NCBI RefSeq assembly: GCF_004119445.1
Contig: NZ_QICI01000045.1
Coordinates: forward strand, 54,457 to 118,456
Length of the DNA stretch: 64,000 bases
Reading direction: 5' to 3'
DNA from: Chryseobacterium sp. CH21
GTDB taxonomy: Bacteria; Bacteroidota; Bacteroidia; Flavobacteriales; Weeksellaceae
Positions 8,673 through 17,052 of this stretch are shown piece after piece. Positions within the stretch are counted from its first letter, which is position 1, and every line of letters starts with the position of its first letter. The notes below the pieces were generated by a model. That model worked only from the letters and a program-made list of their open reading frames with translations, was not told where the DNA came from and searched no databases. The position numbers and the translations under genes were made by a program.

Positions 8673-9587
8673 TTACTGTTCTGCTATAGTCAAATTATTA
8701 TAGCCACCCGTATTGTTGAGCGAAAAATTTGCAACATTTGAATTATTTAAATTAAACCAGATGTAAGGCATCAGCCTCTGCCCTGCGGTCATATAGAAAG
8801 AAGCAGTACAGTTACTTCCCGCATCAATATTCCCCACACTGTTGGAGGACATGGTATTGGCACATTTTACGGTATTGACAATATTAGCGGCAGTCAATCC
8901 TGCGGTATTATCATAAAGCTGCCAGATAGCTTCTATCTGAATAGGATTTAAAGGATCTGTAGTATAATTAATGGCCATTGGAGCCAGGTCTGTGGTGAAC
9001 GTAGCCACATAAATTCCGTTTCTGGGAGCTGTAAAAATACCTGTTCCGGCATTGAAAGTCGTCCCGGAATTACTTTCAAAGGTTTTGCTCCAGTCTACAA
9101 GATAATTACTTGCTCTGTTCTGCAAACCGGCAGTTACTGTTGGTGTGGCAGGGCTTGCAAGCTTCACGTTATTCGTTGTTTTAGCTGCAATAACAATTAC
9201 TTTATTACTGGCGGGTTGGGCTGTTAGCAAAGGAAGCCATTCATTTCCGTTGGAATACTCCACTCCGTTGTTATAGCGTATCGCTCCTTCATCTGCTGCA
9301 ACTGCCGTGAGGGTAGAAGTTCCAAAACCAATGGCTCCGTTTCCGGAATTTCTGGCGTCTACTTTTACAGTAGGGCTCAAAGTTCCCACTCCTATTTTTC
9401 CCGCGCTGTTCACAAGAATATCATTAGCCTGCTGAGCCGGAGTAAATGTCGATCCTGAAACAGGATTATCTTTCTGCCCGTCAATATGCAGAATACCTTG
9501 TGGATTTGGGGTATTGATTCCAATCTGTGAAAATACACACTGGAAACTTAAAGTCATTACAATCAGTAAACAATTCTTTTTCATCAT
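8673..9587 (-). CDS. Secreted C1q-like protein, paralogue 1
   Basis: 304 residues with a signal peptide (MMKKNCLLIVMTLSFQCVFS). A conserved N-terminal block follows: QIGINTPNP, HIDGQKDNP, then GKIGVGTLSPTVKVDAR. The C-terminal half is beta-rich (NGIYVATFTTDL ... TAGQRLMPYIWFNL), resembling the C1q/TNF jelly-roll seen in Bacteroidota surface proteins. Two cysteines (KCANTM ... SNCTAS) may form a disulfide. It is the last of three tandem paralogues spaced 8 and 10 nt apart, so one transcript is likely. Function unknown; adhesion or matrix roles are guesses. Confidence 0.75.
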   Translation of the reverse strand: MMKKNCLLIVMTLSFQCVFSQIGINTPNPQGILHIDGQKDNPVSGSTFTPAQQANDILVNSAGKIGVGTLSPTVKVDARNSGNGAIGFGTSTLTAVAADEGAIRYNNGVEYSNGNEWLPLLTAQPASNKVIVIAAKTTNNVKLASPATPTVTAGLQNRASNYLVDWSKTFESNSGTTFNAGTGIFTAPRNGIYVATFTTDLAPMAINYTTDPLNPIQIEAIWQLYDNTAGLTAANIVNTVKCANTMSSNSVGNIDAGSNCTASFYMTAGQRLMPYIWFNLNNSNVANFSLNNTGGYNNLTIAEQ

Positions 9588-9595
9588 TTTTCTTT

Positions 9596-10408
9596 TTATA
9601 ATCCGAAAATACTTAGAGAAGTCAGTGTAGAATCGGTATCAAGTGTTTTTGAACTTCCTAATTTTTGATTCAGGCTTACCGTAATATTATCCCCTTGATT
9701 CAGGTTAAAAATCCCGGAACAGTTTCCTGCAACACGGTTTCCGATGGTATTATTTCCCGGGTAGCTTCCTACACATTTGAATACTTTACCGGTTGCTGAA
9801 GACGTTGAATTGGTCTGAATCAGCGTTTCATACCTTGAATCATCCGCAATGCTTCCCGAACTCAGTGAAAAGGTAAATGAGACAATATATACTCCCGTTT
9901 TTGAAGCTATAAAAGTTCCTGTACCTGCATTGAAACTGCTATTCACATCTGTTTTCTTAGTCCAACCGATAACTGTTGTCTGTACTCCATCGCTGAAACT
10001 TTGTGTAGAAGCATTTTCTGCATCCACAAAATCATTGGGAGCTTTATGAGCCAATGTTACCCATGCTGTTCCGTTAGAATAGCTCAGATCCTGAGTTCCG
10101 GAATTATACCTCATCGCCCCGGTCTTTGCTGCAGAAGCTGATTGTGAAGTTCCGCCAATTCCCATTGCGTTTAAGCGTTCTCCTGATCTCAGATCCAGTC
10201 TTGTTTTGGGAGATTTTGTTCCTATCCCCACATTTCCCGAAGAAGTAATAACTACATCATCATAATAACTGGGAGGTGTAGAAATAGTGGTGTTTTTTTG
10301 TCCGTCTATATGTACTGTTGCTTCTGGAGAAGACATATTGATTCCTATCTGAGCCTTTATCCCTATGCCAAAGCAAATGATGAAAGCCAATCCTAATTTT
10401 TTTCTCAT
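9596..10408 (-). CDS. Secreted C1q-like protein, paralogue 2
   Basis: 270 residues. The signal peptide is MRKKLGLAFIICFGIGIKA, then QIGINMSSPEATVHIDGQK and GNVGIGTKSPKTRLDLR, the same N-terminal block as its two neighbours. The C-terminal jelly-roll-like part has the paired cysteines KCVGSYP ... GNCSGIF and the strand NLNQGDNITVSLNQKL. It is the middle gene of a three-gene cluster. Divergence is concentrated in the C-terminal half, as expected if that half binds different ligands; this is inference. Confidence 0.75.
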   Translation of the reverse strand: MRKKLGLAFIICFGIGIKAQIGINMSSPEATVHIDGQKNTTISTPPSYYDDVVITSSGNVGIGTKSPKTRLDLRSGERLNAMGIGGTSQSASAAKTGAMRYNSGTQDLSYSNGTAWVTLAHKAPNDFVDAENASTQSFSDGVQTTVIGWTKKTDVNSSFNAGTGTFIASKTGVYIVSFTFSLSSGSIADDSRYETLIQTNSTSSATGKVFKCVGSYPGNNTIGNRVAGNCSGIFNLNQGDNITVSLNQKLGSSKTLDTDSTLTSLSIFGL

Positions 10409-10418
10409 ATCAAATGTG

Positions 10419-11279
10419 TTATTGTTCTAAAATAGAAAGATTTACGAAGCCATATTCATTGCTTGCGGAAGAGGTATCTGTTCTCAGACTCAGGTTTCCG
10501 TTATAAACAGACTGATAGATATACGGCTGAAGGATATCCCCTTTATTCAGCTGAACTCCGGCAACACAGGATCCGGCCACCTGTGCCTGTTTTGAAATAT
10601 TGGAATAAGATTTTACGCATTTCTTTACGGTAGTATTTCCATTCACAACATATCTTGCTTCTGAAAAATAGCCTGAAACGATAGGAATTCTTACAAAGTC
10701 ATACGTAAAAGAAACAAGATATACTCCTGTTCTTGGCGCTGTAAAAACACCTGTTCCGGGAGTAAAATTTCCTGTGGGATCGGAAACCTCCGTCCATCCC
10801 GCAATCCCTGTAGAAACCTGATAGGGAATTTTAACTGCAAAGTTGGCGGCCTGAAGATTGGCTACTACTACCGCTTTGGTAGGGGAAGAGATTAGGTCCT
10901 GCCATACTACACCATCAGAATATTGCATTTTTCCGCCATTCAGCGGATTATATCTTACAGCACCTCCACCTGCCGCTGAAGCGGTTTGGCTGGTCTCTCC
11001 TATTCCGATTGAGTTGTCTGAATTTGATACTGAGCGTGTGTCTATCTTAACAGCTGGCGTTAACGTTCCAATTCCTATTTCCCCGGCAGAAGTGATGGCG
11101 ACATCATTAGCTATTTGAATAGAAGATGGAGCTCCGGATGAGGGATTATCTTTTGCTCCATCCACATGGAAAGTGGTTTGAGGGTTTGAAGTATTAATAC
11201 CTACCTGCGCTTTTGAATAACTGATAATAAAGCACAAAGGAAAAAGTATTCCCTTCATCAAAATACTTAGATTTTTCAT
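10419..11279 (-). CDS. Secreted C1q-like protein, paralogue 3
   Basis: 286 residues from the ATG at 11279 (MKNLSILMKGILFPLCF, signal peptide ending SKA). The block QVGINTSNPQTTFHVDGAKD and EIGIGTLTPAVKIDTRS matches the two paralogues downstream. The C-terminal half contains GTGVFTAPRTGVYLVSFTYDF and cysteines KCVKSYS ... GSCVAGV. The frame is open further upstream to 11336, but those codons cross a good promoter (11316-11347), so I start at 11279. First gene of the cluster. Confidence 0.75.
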   Translation of the reverse strand: MKNLSILMKGILFPLCFIISYSKAQVGINTSNPQTTFHVDGAKDNPSSGAPSSIQIANDVAITSAGEIGIGTLTPAVKIDTRSVSNSDNSIGIGETSQTASAAGGGAVRYNPLNGGKMQYSDGVVWQDLISSPTKAVVVANLQAANFAVKIPYQVSTGIAGWTEVSDPTGNFTPGTGVFTAPRTGVYLVSFTYDFVRIPIVSGYFSEARYVVNGNTTVKKCVKSYSNISKQAQVAGSCVAGVQLNKGDILQPYIYQSVYNGNLSLRTDTSSASNEYGFVNLSILEQ

Positions 11280-11315
11280 GTAATTTGTGGTTTTAAAACG
11301 TGTACAATTCTTGGC

Positions 11316-11347
11316 CAAAGATAAATGTAAAAGCATATGTCCTACAA
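11316..11347 (-). promoter_or_regulatory. Promoter of the C1q-like paralogue cluster
   Basis: On the minus strand a TTG (11345-11347) is followed after 21 nt by TATCTTTG (11316-11323). This fits TTG-N17-23-TAnnTTTG. It lies 37 nt before the first ATG. Confidence 0.6.
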
Positions 11348-11505
11348 TAGCCCTACATCAACCACAAAAACATAAACCGCTGATAAACAATAAAATAATA
11401 CTTTATTTTACATTATCAAAATACGGAATTTTACTATTTAAAATAAAACCAGCGTGTTATTTTGTTGTAAATTTTAAAAGAATTTTTATTTTTTGAAGAA
11501 AAAGA

Positions 11506-11781
11506 TTATCTCAGAAAAGGTTGTATATCCTCAATAAGTTCATGGTATGATCTGTTATCTTCCAACTTCAAAACATTTCCAGTTTCGAGCTCTTCAATAA
11601 CGAGATAATAACTATCTGCGTTAGTATAATTAAATGTTGAAATATAAATAATGATATTCTCTTTCTGCAATCCTAAGGCTGTTGTATCAGCATCCCAATA
11701 ATCAACAAATTCATATCCAGAAAGTTCTTCCTGAGAAAGTTTTTGTAATAATTTGTTGATATCAGCACATTTATTTTCCAT
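11506..11781 (-). CDS. Small hypothetical protein
   Basis: 91 residues, acidic and without signal peptide or membrane segment. Segments such as SGYEFVDYWDADTTALGL and IIIYISTFNYTNADSYYLVIEEL suggest a compact alpha/beta protein. I do not recognise the family. It lies alone between the C1q-like cluster and umuC, 55 nt from the latter's stop, and could be read from the umuC transcript. Confidence 0.55.
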   Translation of the reverse strand: MENKCADINKLLQKLSQEELSGYEFVDYWDADTTALGLQKENIIIYISTFNYTNADSYYLVIEELETGNVLKLEDNRSYHELIEDIQPFLR

Positions 11782-11836
11782 TCGATAAAAATAATGAAGT
11801 TGAAAAATAAACAGAACTTTTAAATTAAAATAATTC

Positions 11837-13108
11837 TTAATGAAATCTGAAGTTCGCTTCCGGCAATGTATTCTTTTTCAGAAAGGCTTCATATTCCGGG
11901 GACAGCTTTGCACGACCAAAAGTATTTTCTCCGCTCATGCTTCCCAGGCGTACTTTATCTTTTCCATATTTTCTGTTCATAGCATCCATGGCTTTCATCA
12001 CAGGAAGGTGCTGATTTTGAATATCTTCTTCAAAAAGACCGATCTGTCTCTGATCTTCAGGAACAAAATCATTCACCATCACTCCAGCTCTTTTATAGTG
12101 AAATCCCTCTCTATAAATGGCTTCGAAAAGTTCATTAACGACTCTTCCGATCAGAATAGATGAATTGGTAGGATTGGAAAGAATGCGGGTCATTGCATTT
12201 TTATATTCGGGCAGGTCTTTTCTGAATCGGTTCGTCTGTACAAAAACCGTGATCATTTTACAGCAGGTATTCTGCTTTCTCAGTCTTTCTGAACAATACA
12301 TTCCAAAAGTTTCTACTCTTTCCCGTACTTCTTCTTTCTTGGTGAGCATCTGCATAAAACTTCGGGTAACCGCTATGGATTTTTTTGGAGAAGGGGCATC
12401 CAGTTCAAGCTGACGAATTCCTTTTAATTCATTAATCATTCTTACTCCGTGAATTCCCATCATTTTTCGGACCCACATTTCAGGTTTCTGAAGAAGATCC
12501 CATGCTTTATATATACCACTGTCATTCATTTTGACAGCCAGTCTTCGCCCTATTCCCCATACATCTCCTATGTTGAGCCACTTCAGGGCTTTTTCAATTT
12601 TTTCAGGAGTATCCATGATATATACTCCTTTAAAATTATCCGGAAAATCTTTTACAATTCTGTTCGCTACTTTACATAAGGTCTTAGTAGGAGCAATTCC
12701 TATGCTTACCGGAATATTTTCTTTCTCATAAATCTCATTTCTGATTTTAAGACAATATGCGTAAATATCAATGTACTTAAATCCTGTCAAATCAAGAAAA
12801 AGCTCGTCAATACTGTACACTTCATGGTCTAGAACATAGGATTTAGCAATGTTGATGACCTGCTGGCTTTTATAATTATACAGTTCAAATTTTGCGGAAA
12901 AACTTTTCACATCATGTTTCTGAAAAAGCTCTTTGTATTTAAATGCAGGGGCTGCCATAGGAATTCCCAGATCTTTTGCTTCTTTGCTTCTGGACACAAC
13001 ACATCCATCGTTGTTGGAAAGTACCACAACGGGTTTACCTTCAAGTTCAGGATCTAAAGTCCTTTCACAGGAAACAAAAAAATTGTTACAATCTACCAGA
13101 GCGTACAT
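11837..13108 (-). CDS. umuC: Y-family DNA polymerase, UmuC-type
   Basis: Translesion DNA polymerase V catalytic subunit, 423 residues, the normal family length. The N-terminus YALVDCNNFFVSCER holds the first catalytic aspartate, and SIDELFLDLTGF holds the acidic pair of the palm. GKPVVVLSNNDGCVVSRS is the UmuC finger motif. The helix-hairpin-helix and little-finger regions follow. No umuD-like gene is adjacent on either side, which is unusual because the two are commonly paired; it may be elsewhere. A perfect 8-bp inverted repeat just upstream of the ATG (13114-13136) fits damage-inducible repression. Confidence 0.93.
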   Translation of the reverse strand: MYALVDCNNFFVSCERTLDPELEGKPVVVLSNNDGCVVSRSKEAKDLGIPMAAPAFKYKELFQKHDVKSFSAKFELYNYKSQQVINIAKSYVLDHEVYSIDELFLDLTGFKYIDIYAYCLKIRNEIYEKENIPVSIGIAPTKTLCKVANRIVKDFPDNFKGVYIMDTPEKIEKALKWLNIGDVWGIGRRLAVKMNDSGIYKAWDLLQKPEMWVRKMMGIHGVRMINELKGIRQLELDAPSPKKSIAVTRSFMQMLTKKEEVRERVETFGMYCSERLRKQNTCCKMITVFVQTNRFRKDLPEYKNAMTRILSNPTNSSILIGRVVNELFEAIYREGFHYKRAGVMVNDFVPEDQRQIGLFEEDIQNQHLPVMKAMDAMNRKYGKDKVRLGSMSGENTFGRAKLSPEYEAFLKKNTLPEANFRFH

Positions 13109-13113
13109 GACAA

Positions 13114-13141
13114 TTGTATAGTAAATATCTATACAAAATTA
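13114..13141 (-). promoter_or_regulatory. umuC promoter with palindromic operator
   Basis: TTGTATAG-N7-CTATACAA (13114-13136) is a perfect 8-bp inverted repeat. It overlaps a -7 box, TAATTTTG on the minus strand (13134-13141), immediately before the umuC ATG. A repressor bound here would block initiation. A LexA-like protein is the obvious candidate from the family's biology; that is inference. Confidence 0.55.
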
Positions 13142-13228
13142 TAGTTTTTAAAGAATAAAATGATCTTTTAGGCTACAATTAACATCATATTTAACAGTCT
13201 GAAAAACAAATAAATAAAATTTTTAAAC

Positions 13229-13263
13229 ACGACATGTTTTGTCGCATTAGCGCTTTAATTTTG
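13229..13263 (+). promoter_or_regulatory. Regulon promoter box 1 (orphan)
   Basis: Dyad ACGACATGTTTTGTCGC (13229-13245), exactly 10 nt, then TAATTTTG (13256-13263). It is the same architecture as six other copies in this window. It points rightward into the 3' end of the antiporter gene, which is on the opposite strand. No start codon with a worthwhile frame follows, so it is an orphan promoter or drives an antisense transcript. Confidence 0.65.
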
Positions 13264-13293
13264 TATTCAAAAAACATTAGTTTTTTACACAGA

Positions 13294-14877
13294 TTAGATC
13301 ATTCTCAAACGTTCTTCCTCAAGGTCAATCTGATAAAGCTGATGACGGATAATTTCTTCATTCACGGAAATATCTTTATTCAATTCTGAAAGAAACTGTC
13401 TCTGACTTTCCAGCATTTCAAAAAAGATATCTTTTGTATTTTCATCCATCCATTCGGTCTCATTGGTCTGTATTTTTTCCTCCCAATGTTTCAGCATTCT
13501 TTCTAATCCGGCGTGACCGTTTAGTTCGTTCTCATGTTTATTTTTAAGAAAGTGATAAACGTGCTGTTTTAGTTTATGTTTTATTTCTTCTCTTACTTTT
13601 TTATCTTTCTCGTCTTCTGCAAAATCATCAAACACATGTCCATATTTTATTAGGTATGGTAGCGTAAGCCCCTGTACAAGCAATGTCAACAGAATCACAA
13701 CGAAAGTAATAAACAGGATAAGATTTCTATTCGGAAAAGGAAGTCCATTTTCAAGGGTAATCGGAATTGCCAGTGCTGCAGCCAATGAAACTACTCCTCT
13801 CATCCCTGTCCATCCAAGCACCAGAGGCATCATCAGACGCCTTCTGTTAGAAGAAGCACGGGGAGCCACACTTGGCCTAAAAATCAATGTGGCCAGCATT
13901 GCAGCATAGGAACTTATTATTCTTGCGGCAATCAAAATACCGGTTACTATTACTCCATATTGAATGGCAATTTTCAAAGGAATTCCTTCCGACCGTAATC
14001 CGCCAACAATCTCAGGAAGTTCAAGCCCGATAATCAGGAATACAATACCATTCAGGATAAATACAAAGCTCTGCCATACGCTATATCCCATAATACGGCT
14101 AGTACTGTTGAGAAATATTAATCGTTTACCTGACATATACAGACCTCCACCAACAACAGCTAACACTCCGGAAGCGTGAAACTGTTCTGCAATCCAATAC
14201 ATAAGATAAGGCTCAATAATGGTTAAAGCAATATCTGAAGCGGCTTCTGTAGGGAGCCTTTTGTGAACCTGTACAAAGATCCAGGCCAATATTAAGCCGA
14301 TTCCGGCACCTCCGATAATCATCCATAAAAAATCCAGCGAGGCTTCCTGCCATATAAACTGTCCCGTTCCAACAGCAATTAAAGCAAAACGGAATATAAT
14401 TAATGAAGAAGCATCGTTCAATAAGCTTTCACCTTCCAGAATAGCGGAAGTTGTGGAGGGTATTTTTACAAACTTCATAATTGCTCCTGTACTTACAGCA
14501 TCAGGTGGAGACACAATCCCTCCGAGCAAAAATCCGAGAGCAAGCGTAAATCCGGGAATAAAGTAATTAGCCGTTACCGCTACTGCCAGTGCTGTAAAAA
14601 ACACCACTAAAAAGGCAAAGCTTCCGATAATACGCCACCAACGTTTCATTTCTTTAAAGGAAATAGACCAGGCAGCCTCAAATAAAAGAGGAGGCAGGAA
14701 TATAAAAAAGATAAGATCCGGATTGATTTTTACTACCGGAAGACCTGGTACAAAACTAATGAGAAGCCCAAATACAACAAGCAGAATCGGGTAGGCAATT
14801 TTTAATTTGGTAGCCCACATATTGAGCAGCACGATGGCTGCGACCATAGCAAGTAAAAAGGGTAAGATTGTATGCAT
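13294..14877 (-). CDS. Na+/H+ antiporter, CPA1 family
   Basis: 527 residues from the ATG at 14877 (MHTILPFLLAMVAA). About a dozen hydrophobic segments fill residues 1-400. They include GIVSPPDAVSTGAIMKF and LEGESLLNDASSLIIFRF, the conserved cation-binding segments (ND) of the CPA1 exchangers. A cytosolic, charged C-terminal tail of about 120 residues follows (EDEKDKKVREEIKHKL ...). It exchanges protons for Na+ or K+ at the inner membrane. The frame extends 18 codons upstream, but these are not hydrophobic and lack support. It stands between the umuC region and the accessory region, with an orphan regulon promoter facing its 3' end. Confidence 0.9.
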   Translation of the reverse strand: MHTILPFLLAMVAAIVLLNMWATKLKIAYPILLVVFGLLISFVPGLPVVKINPDLIFFIFLPPLLFEAAWSISFKEMKRWWRIIGSFAFLVVFFTALAVAVTANYFIPGFTLALGFLLGGIVSPPDAVSTGAIMKFVKIPSTTSAILEGESLLNDASSLIIFRFALIAVGTGQFIWQEASLDFLWMIIGGAGIGLILAWIFVQVHKRLPTEAASDIALTIIEPYLMYWIAEQFHASGVLAVVGGGLYMSGKRLIFLNSTSRIMGYSVWQSFVFILNGIVFLIIGLELPEIVGGLRSEGIPLKIAIQYGVIVTGILIAARIISSYAAMLATLIFRPSVAPRASSNRRRLMMPLVLGWTGMRGVVSLAAALAIPITLENGLPFPNRNLILFITFVVILLTLLVQGLTLPYLIKYGHVFDDFAEDEKDKKVREEIKHKLKQHVYHFLKNKHENELNGHAGLERMLKHWEEKIQTNETEWMDENTKDIFFEMLESQRQFLSELNKDISVNEEIIRHQLYQIDLEEERLRMI

Positions 14878-15035
14878 TTGATATTGTGTTTTTTGTCTGT
14901 CATATTTACTACTTCTATTTTTTAAAAGCAATTTTTTTTCTCATTTTTATATTGAAAGATTAATTTTAGTCATGTAAATAGGTTTACTGTCTCAGAATGA
15001 ATACTATGGAATTTTAAGCAAAATTCAAATAAAAT

Positions 15036-15070
15036 GCGTCAAGTTTCGTCGCTTCCGCGCTATACTTTTG
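15036..15070 (+). promoter_or_regulatory. Regulon promoter box 2 (M15 peptidase)
   Basis: Dyad GCGTCAAGTTTCGTCGC (15036-15052), 10 nt, then TACTTTTG (15063-15070). The ATG of the peptidase is 22 nt beyond the -7 box, giving a short leader. Confidence 0.7.
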
Positions 15071-15091
15071 TCCTATAAGAAAATAAGAAAT

Positions 15092-15592
15092 ATGGACAAA
15101 GTAACCTTAGAACGAATTCAAAAACTTCACCCGCTGGTAAGAGATGAAGTAAAACAAATCATACAGGAATGTGATGAAGCACTTACCGGAAGAGCCAAAA
15201 TAAGAATCACCCAAGGATTAAGATCTTTTGAAGAACAGGAAAAGCTGTATGCGATCGGAAGAATTACTTCAGGAAAAAAAGTGACCAATGCAAAGGCAGG
15301 ACAGAGTATTCATAATTATGGCCTTGCCGTAGACATGTGCCTGATGATTGACGGAAAAACGGCAAGCTGGGATACCGTAAAAGACTGGGACAATGACAAA
15401 GTGGCCGACTGGTACGAATGTGTGAAAATTTTTGCCCGTCATGGCTGGGATTGGGGTGGAAACTGGAAAACATTTAAGGACCTTCCCCACTTCGAAAAAA
15501 AGAATATCCCGTCTAAAAAAGGCTCTGTAAAAACCAGTTGGAGAATGCTTTTGAAGATGCCAAGAGACCAGCAGAATTACGTTATTTTTTAG
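15092..15592 (+). CDS. M15 family peptidoglycan peptidase (endolysin-like)
   Basis: 166 residues from MDKVTLERIQ. The metal-binding motifs SIHNYGLAVD (SxHxxGxAxD) and LPHFE are those of the M15 D-Ala-D-Ala carboxypeptidase / L-Ala-D-Glu endopeptidase group, close in layout to phage endolysins. RITQGLRSFEEQEKLY is the usual preceding block. There is no signal peptide, so export would need lysis, a holin or another secretion route. The upstream TTG (15068) lies inside the -7 box and is not a start. It carries the shared regulon promoter and is probably single-gene, since another copy of the box follows. Confidence 0.85.
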   Translation: MDKVTLERIQKLHPLVRDEVKQIIQECDEALTGRAKIRITQGLRSFEEQEKLYAIGRITSGKKVTNAKAGQSIHNYGLAVDMCLMIDGKTASWDTVKDWDNDKVADWYECVKIFARHGWDWGGNWKTFKDLPHFEKKNIPSKKGSVKTSWRMLLKMPRDQQNYVIF

Positions 15593-15619
15593 TATCATTT
15601 ATTTGAAATTAAATATAAT

Positions 15620-15654
15620 ACGACACGTTCTGTCGCTTCCCCGGCCTACCTTTG
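15620..15654 (+). promoter_or_regulatory. Regulon promoter box 3 (patatin gene)
   Basis: Dyad ACGACACGTTCTGTCGC (15620-15636), 10 nt, then TACCTTTG (15647-15654). The leader to the patatin ATG is about 128 nt and contains a 26-codon frame (15682-15762). I do not count that frame as a gene, but it could be a leader peptide. Confidence 0.7.
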
Positions 15655-15782
15655 CTTTATAAGAAAACAACGAAAAAAGCAATGAAATCCAAGTATGGAA
15701 TCTCAACATTTTTTGAAAAATCAATGGATTCTGTAGATTTAAGATTGCATGTGTCCTTTTAACAAACCATTAAAAATATCAC

Positions 15783-16820
15783 ATGAAAAAGACAACCATT
15801 CTTTCTTTGGACGGAGGTGGAATAAGGGGAATCATCACCTGCATTATTCTGCGTTACATAGAAGAGCAGCTTCAGTATTATGATAAACCGACTGCCAAGC
15901 TCGGAGATTATTTTGATCTGGTAGCAGGCAGCAGCACCGGAGGTCTGATTGCTTCTATTATTTTATCTCCTGATGAAACCCGAAAAGCAAAATATTCTAT
16001 CCAGAAAGGACTTGAATTATATGCTGAAAAGGGTGGCGACATTTTCCAGGTTTCCTTTTGGGAAAAACTGGTCAATCCATTCGGATTATTGAATGAAAAG
16101 ATTCCACAGGAAGCTCTTGAAAAAAACTTAAATGACTTTTTTGGAAATTTAGAATTAAAAGAATTAATAAAACCATGTTTAATAACGAGTTATGATATTG
16201 AGAATCGAAGAGCAAAGCTTTTCAACTCATGGAAAGCCCACCTCAGCACAGATAACTTCTTTGTAAAAGATATCTGCAGAGCGACTTCAGCAGCTCCTAC
16301 CTATTTTAGCCCTGTGCAGATCAAATCCATGTACGGACAGATTTTCAGCCTGATTGACGGAGGAATGTTTGCTAATAATCCTGCTCTTTGTGCTTATGCA
16401 GAAGCAAGAAAGATTCCTTTTGCAGAAGTATTGAAAAACCATCAGAAAGCCAATCATCCGACTGTAAATGATATGATCATCGTATCTATCGGAACAGGAA
16501 TTGAAGCAAGACCTTATCCTTTCAAAAGACTGGAAAAAGCAGGGAAAATTGGTTGGGTAAGCCCGATTATCGACATTTTAATGTCTGCCAATGCAGAAAC
16601 AGTGGATTATCAGCTGGAACAGATGTTTCAAACCCTGGGACTTAGAAACCAGAAGAACTATTACCGCCTGAATCCTTCTCTGAAAAATGCTTCTCCAGCA
16701 ATGGATAACGTAAGAAGATCGAATATTGAAAACCTGATACAGGCGGGTTTGAGCTATATTGATGATAACAGAGAAACATTGAACCAAATTGTTCAGAAAC
16801 TCATCAAAAATAAAATATAA
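15783..16820 (+). CDS. Patatin-like phospholipase
   Basis: 345 residues. All catalytic elements of the patatin fold are present: the oxyanion loop DGGGIRG (residues 10-16), the nucleophile elbow G49-S-S51-T-G53, and the dyad aspartate in D192-GG followed by MFANNP. It hydrolyses acyl chains of membrane lipids. No signal peptide, so it acts in the cytosol on the inner membrane, or is delivered elsewhere. Related enzymes serve as CBASS effectors (CapV) and as secreted effectors; no nucleotide cyclase is adjacent, so CBASS is not supported. Transcribed from its own copy of the regulon promoter. Confidence 0.88.
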   Translation: MKKTTILSLDGGGIRGIITCIILRYIEEQLQYYDKPTAKLGDYFDLVAGSSTGGLIASIILSPDETRKAKYSIQKGLELYAEKGGDIFQVSFWEKLVNPFGLLNEKIPQEALEKNLNDFFGNLELKELIKPCLITSYDIENRRAKLFNSWKAHLSTDNFFVKDICRATSAAPTYFSPVQIKSMYGQIFSLIDGGMFANNPALCAYAEARKIPFAEVLKNHQKANHPTVNDMIIVSIGTGIEARPYPFKRLEKAGKIGWVSPIIDILMSANAETVDYQLEQMFQTLGLRNQKNYYRLNPSLKNASPAMDNVRRSNIENLIQAGLSYIDDNRETLNQIVQKLIKNKI

Positions 16821-16892
16821 GCTTTTTACCTTATAAATATCCAATATAAGCTCTGGAAATTATATTTTAAAATTGGAAAATATTTTTTAAAC

Positions 16893-16927
16893 ACGTCAAG
16901 TTTTGTCGTTCTCCCCTACTACCTTTG
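16893..16927 (+). promoter_or_regulatory. Regulon promoter box 4 (acidic small protein)
   Basis: Dyad ACGTCAAGTTTTGTCGT (16893-16909), 10 nt, then TACCTTTG (16920-16927). The leader of about 125 nt to the ATG at 17053 contains repeat copy A. Confidence 0.7.
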
Positions 16928-16974
16928 GAGTATCAAAAAGACACAAAACAACAATCCATAAAAACTTTTAAAAG

Positions 16975-17029
16975 CCTTTGAATTCAACATTCTCTCATGC
17001 TGAACAGCCAGAAATATGTTCAAAATATA
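16975..17029 (+). repeat. Leader repeat copy A
   Basis: A 55-nt segment starting CCTTTGAATTCAACATTC and ending AAAATATA. It is about 80% identical to copy B (17322-17378), which lies in the leader of the next regulon operon at a similar distance from its promoter. Confidence 0.6.
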
Positions 17030-17052
17030 ACCAACACCTTACAACACAAAAC

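Noticed and set aside
11287..11496. 69-codon + strand frame between the C1q-like cluster and the 91-aa gene
   Set aside because: It runs across the cluster promoter, has poor composition for a protein and no recognisable start signal.
15682..15762. 26-codon frame in the patatin leader as a gene
   Set aside because: Short, without family or coding signature; possibly a leader peptide but not supportable alone.
15783..16820. CBASS anti-phage operon with patatin effector
   Set aside because: No CD-NTase cyclase or ancillary gene is adjacent; the gene has its own promoter and a different context.
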